A DNA stretch of 5,886 nucleotides. It comes from DATKAB01 sp964542745. Lineage in GTDB: Bacteria; Eisenbacteria; RBG-16-71-46. This document shows positions 4,356 to 5,886 of the stretch, in pieces. The notes under the pieces are model-generated. The model searched no databases. It was not told the origin of the DNA and saw nothing but the letters and a program-made list of their open reading frames with translations. Position 1 is the stretch's first letter. Each line of letters begins with the position of its first letter. The stretch lies in NCBI GenBank assembly GCA_964542745.1, contig CAZIVR010000161.1, forward strand, positions 1-5,886. The letters run 5' to 3'. A program made the translations under genes and the position numbers.

Positions 4356-5886
4356 ATGGAAATCGAGTCGAAGCAGCCGGACGAGCCCGGTCCGGACCCA
4401 ATCCAGCCCGGCGCTCCGTCCGCCGACGCTTCTCCCCCCGCCGGCGCCGAAGACGAGCCCTCTTCTTCGAAGGAGTTCGCGCGCGCCCTCGAGGTGCACG
4501 AGAAGTCGGCCGGCGCGGCCGACAAGGCCGCCGCCGCCTCGCACGCCGTGCGCGTCGGGCAGAAGGTCAAGGCCCGGGTGGTCACGATCGGCGACCCGAA
4601 CCTGATCCTCGACTACGGCGGCCGGGCCGAGGGCGTGGCCGAGGCCCGTCACTTCAAGGACGAGGCCGGGGCGCTCAAGGTGGCGGTCGGCGACGCGCTC
4701 GACCTGTTCGTGATCGAGGCCGGCGACCCGGTGACGCTGGGCCCGGTCATGAAGTCGAAGTCGAGCGCGGCGCTCCAGAAGCTGCGGGACGCGCGCGCCG
4801 CCGGCGTGCCCGTGAGCGGCCGGGTCACGGCCGTGAACGCCGGGGGCCTGAGCGTGGACCTGGGCGGCGTGCGCGGCTTTTGCCCGATGTCCCAGATCGA
4901 GTCCGGCTTCTGCAGCGACCCCAAGGTCTACGTGGGCAAGTCGCTCGAGTTCCTCGTCACCGAGGTGAAGGACGGGCGCGCGGGCGCCGTGGTGTCGCGC
5001 CGGCAGCTGCTGCGCCGCGCGGACGCCGAGAAGGGCCGCCAGCTGCTGGAGACCCTGCAGGTCGGCGACGAGCGCGAAGGCACCGTGGAGCGCCTCGAGC
5101 CGTTCGGCGCGTTCGTGGACCTCGGCGGCGTGGACGGGCTGGTGCACGTTTCCGAAATCGCGCACGAGCGCATCGGCCATCCCAGCCACGCCCTCAAGAA
5201 GGGCGACCGGGTGCGCGTGCGGGTGCTGAAGATCGAGGCGGGGAAGGAGGGCAAGACCCGCATCGCCCTCTCGATCAAGGCCGCCACCCCGGACCCGTGG
5301 GACGGGATCGAGACGCGATTCGCCGCCGGCCAGCGCGTCGAGGGCACGGTCGCGCGGCTCACCGATTTCGGCGCGTTCGTCGCGCTCGCGCCCGGCGTGG
5401 ACGGGCTGGTGCACGTGTCCGAGGTCGCCGCGCATCGCGTCGGCCACGTCAAGGAAGTGCTGTCCCCCGGCCAGTCCGTCGAGGCGGTGGTGCGCACGGT
5501 GGAGCCCGAGAAGCGCCGCATCTCGCTCTCGATCCGCGAGGCGCTCGGAGGAGCCGCCGCCGAGCGGAGGATGCCGCAGCCCGGCGAGACCGCCGACGGC
5601 GTGGTCGCCGGGGTCAAGCCGTTCGGCGTGTTCGTGGACCTGCCCGACTATGGCTCGCGCGTGACCGGCATGATCCCGCACGAGGAGTCGGGGCAAGCGC
5701 GCGGCGCCGATCTCGCCACCGCGTTCACGGTGGGGCAGCAGGTGCGCGTCGAGGTGATCGAGCCCCGCCAGGGCAAGGTCCGGCTGCGGCTCGAGGGCGC
5801 CGAGTCGCGCGCCTCCGAGGGCCCGCCGCCGCGCCGCGCCGCCGCGGCGCCCGCCGAGGGCGCGGCCGCGGAGGCTCCGTCGGGCG
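4356..5886 (+). CDS. S1 RNA-binding domain protein (ribosomal protein S1-like), five S1 domains, 3' end outside window
   Basis: The first 510 residues are visible and the frame is still open at the right edge. After an acidic, Pro/Ser-rich N-terminus (1-60) come five S1 OB-fold domains at about 67-135, 150-217, 236-308, 323-396 and 408-484. The third and fourth are textbook copies, with FGAFVDL/FGAFVAL and GLVHVSE, each ending in the strand ALSIK or SLSIR. The second has the GFCPMSQI and VVSRRQLLRR signatures known from S1-like proteins of Myxococcota, Planctomycetes and relatives. The first and fifth are more diverged. After the fifth domain the sequence becomes Ala/Pro/Glu-rich, so the stop is probably not far outside. 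Such proteins bind single-stranded RNA; whether this one works on the ribosome or as a separate RNA-binding factor cannot be told. The ATG at 4356 is the only plausible nearby in-frame start and lacks a Shine-Dalgarno sequence. The gene is transcribed divergently from the pilus operon, with no evident functional link. Confidence 0.92.
   Translation, partial: MEIESKQPDEPGPDPIQPGAPSADASPPAGAEDEPSSSKEFARALEVHEKSAGAADKAAAASHAVRVGQKVKARVVTIGDPNLILDYGGRAEGVAEARHFKDEAGALKVAVGDALDLFVIEAGDPVTLGPVMKSKSSAALQKLRDARAAGVPVSGRVTAVNAGGLSVDLGGVRGFCPMSQIESGFCSDPKVYVGKSLEFLVTEVKDGRAGAVVSRRQLLRRADAEKGRQLLETLQVGDEREGTVERLEPFGAFVDLGGVDGLVHVSEIAHERIGHPSHALKKGDRVRVRVLKIEAGKEGKTRIALSIKAATPDPWDGIETRFAAGQRVEGTVARLTDFGAFVALAPGVDGLVHVSEVAAHRVGHVKEVLSPGQSVEAVVRTVEPEKRRISLSIREALGGAAAERRMPQPGETADGVVAGVKPFGVFVDLPDYGSRVTGMIPHEESGQARGADLATAFTVGQQVRVEVIEPRQGKVRLRLEGAESRASEGPPPRRAAAAPAEGAAAEAPSG

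Noticed and set aside
4344..5696. Minus-strand open frame opposite the S1-domain gene
   Set aside because: Its composition is His/Arg/Leu/Gly-rich and it mirrors the repetitive S1 coding sequence; the plus frame has five recognisable domains.

Overview
This is a GC-rich window (roughly 70% G+C by eye) from the chromosome of a Gram-negative-type bacterium that makes type IV pili. The proteins resemble those of high-GC environmental lineages such as Myxococcota, Gemmatimonadota or Candidatus Eisenbacteria, but nothing here fixes the phylum. I see no mobile element, CRISPR array, rRNA or tRNA.

Layout: positions 1-170 are non-coding and hold short GC hairpins, a small AT-richer interrupted palindrome, and a diverged copy of the 3' end of the neighbouring gene. 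Positions 171-4097 hold three genes on the minus strand, read from right to left. The first is a PilB/GspE/MshE-like protein with an N-terminal MshEN domain and a degenerate ATPase core. The second is a canonical PilT. The third is a PilU-like second PilT. The first two genes overlap by one base (TGATG) and the third follows after 49 bases, so they look like one operon. Positions 4098-4355 form a divergent intergenic region with a perfect 14-bp inverted repeat and a second GC hairpin beside it. From 4356 to the right edge a plus-strand gene encodes a protein with five S1 RNA-binding domains; it is open at the window end.

How the genes work together: PilT and PilU are the retraction motors that depolymerise the type IV pilus. 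Both carry every ATPase motif expected of the family. The first operon gene has the general shape of an extension ATPase (MshEN, then N2, then C-terminal ATPase domain). However, its Walker A lysine is a cysteine, and its Asp box, Walker B glutamate and His-box histidines are not recognisable. It therefore looks like a pseudo-ATPase, possibly a c-di-GMP-linked regulatory or scaffold subunit acting on the retraction motors. This is the most interesting part of the window. The S1 protein is divergently transcribed and probably functionally unrelated; it belongs to the ribosomal-protein-S1-like family of RNA-binding proteins.
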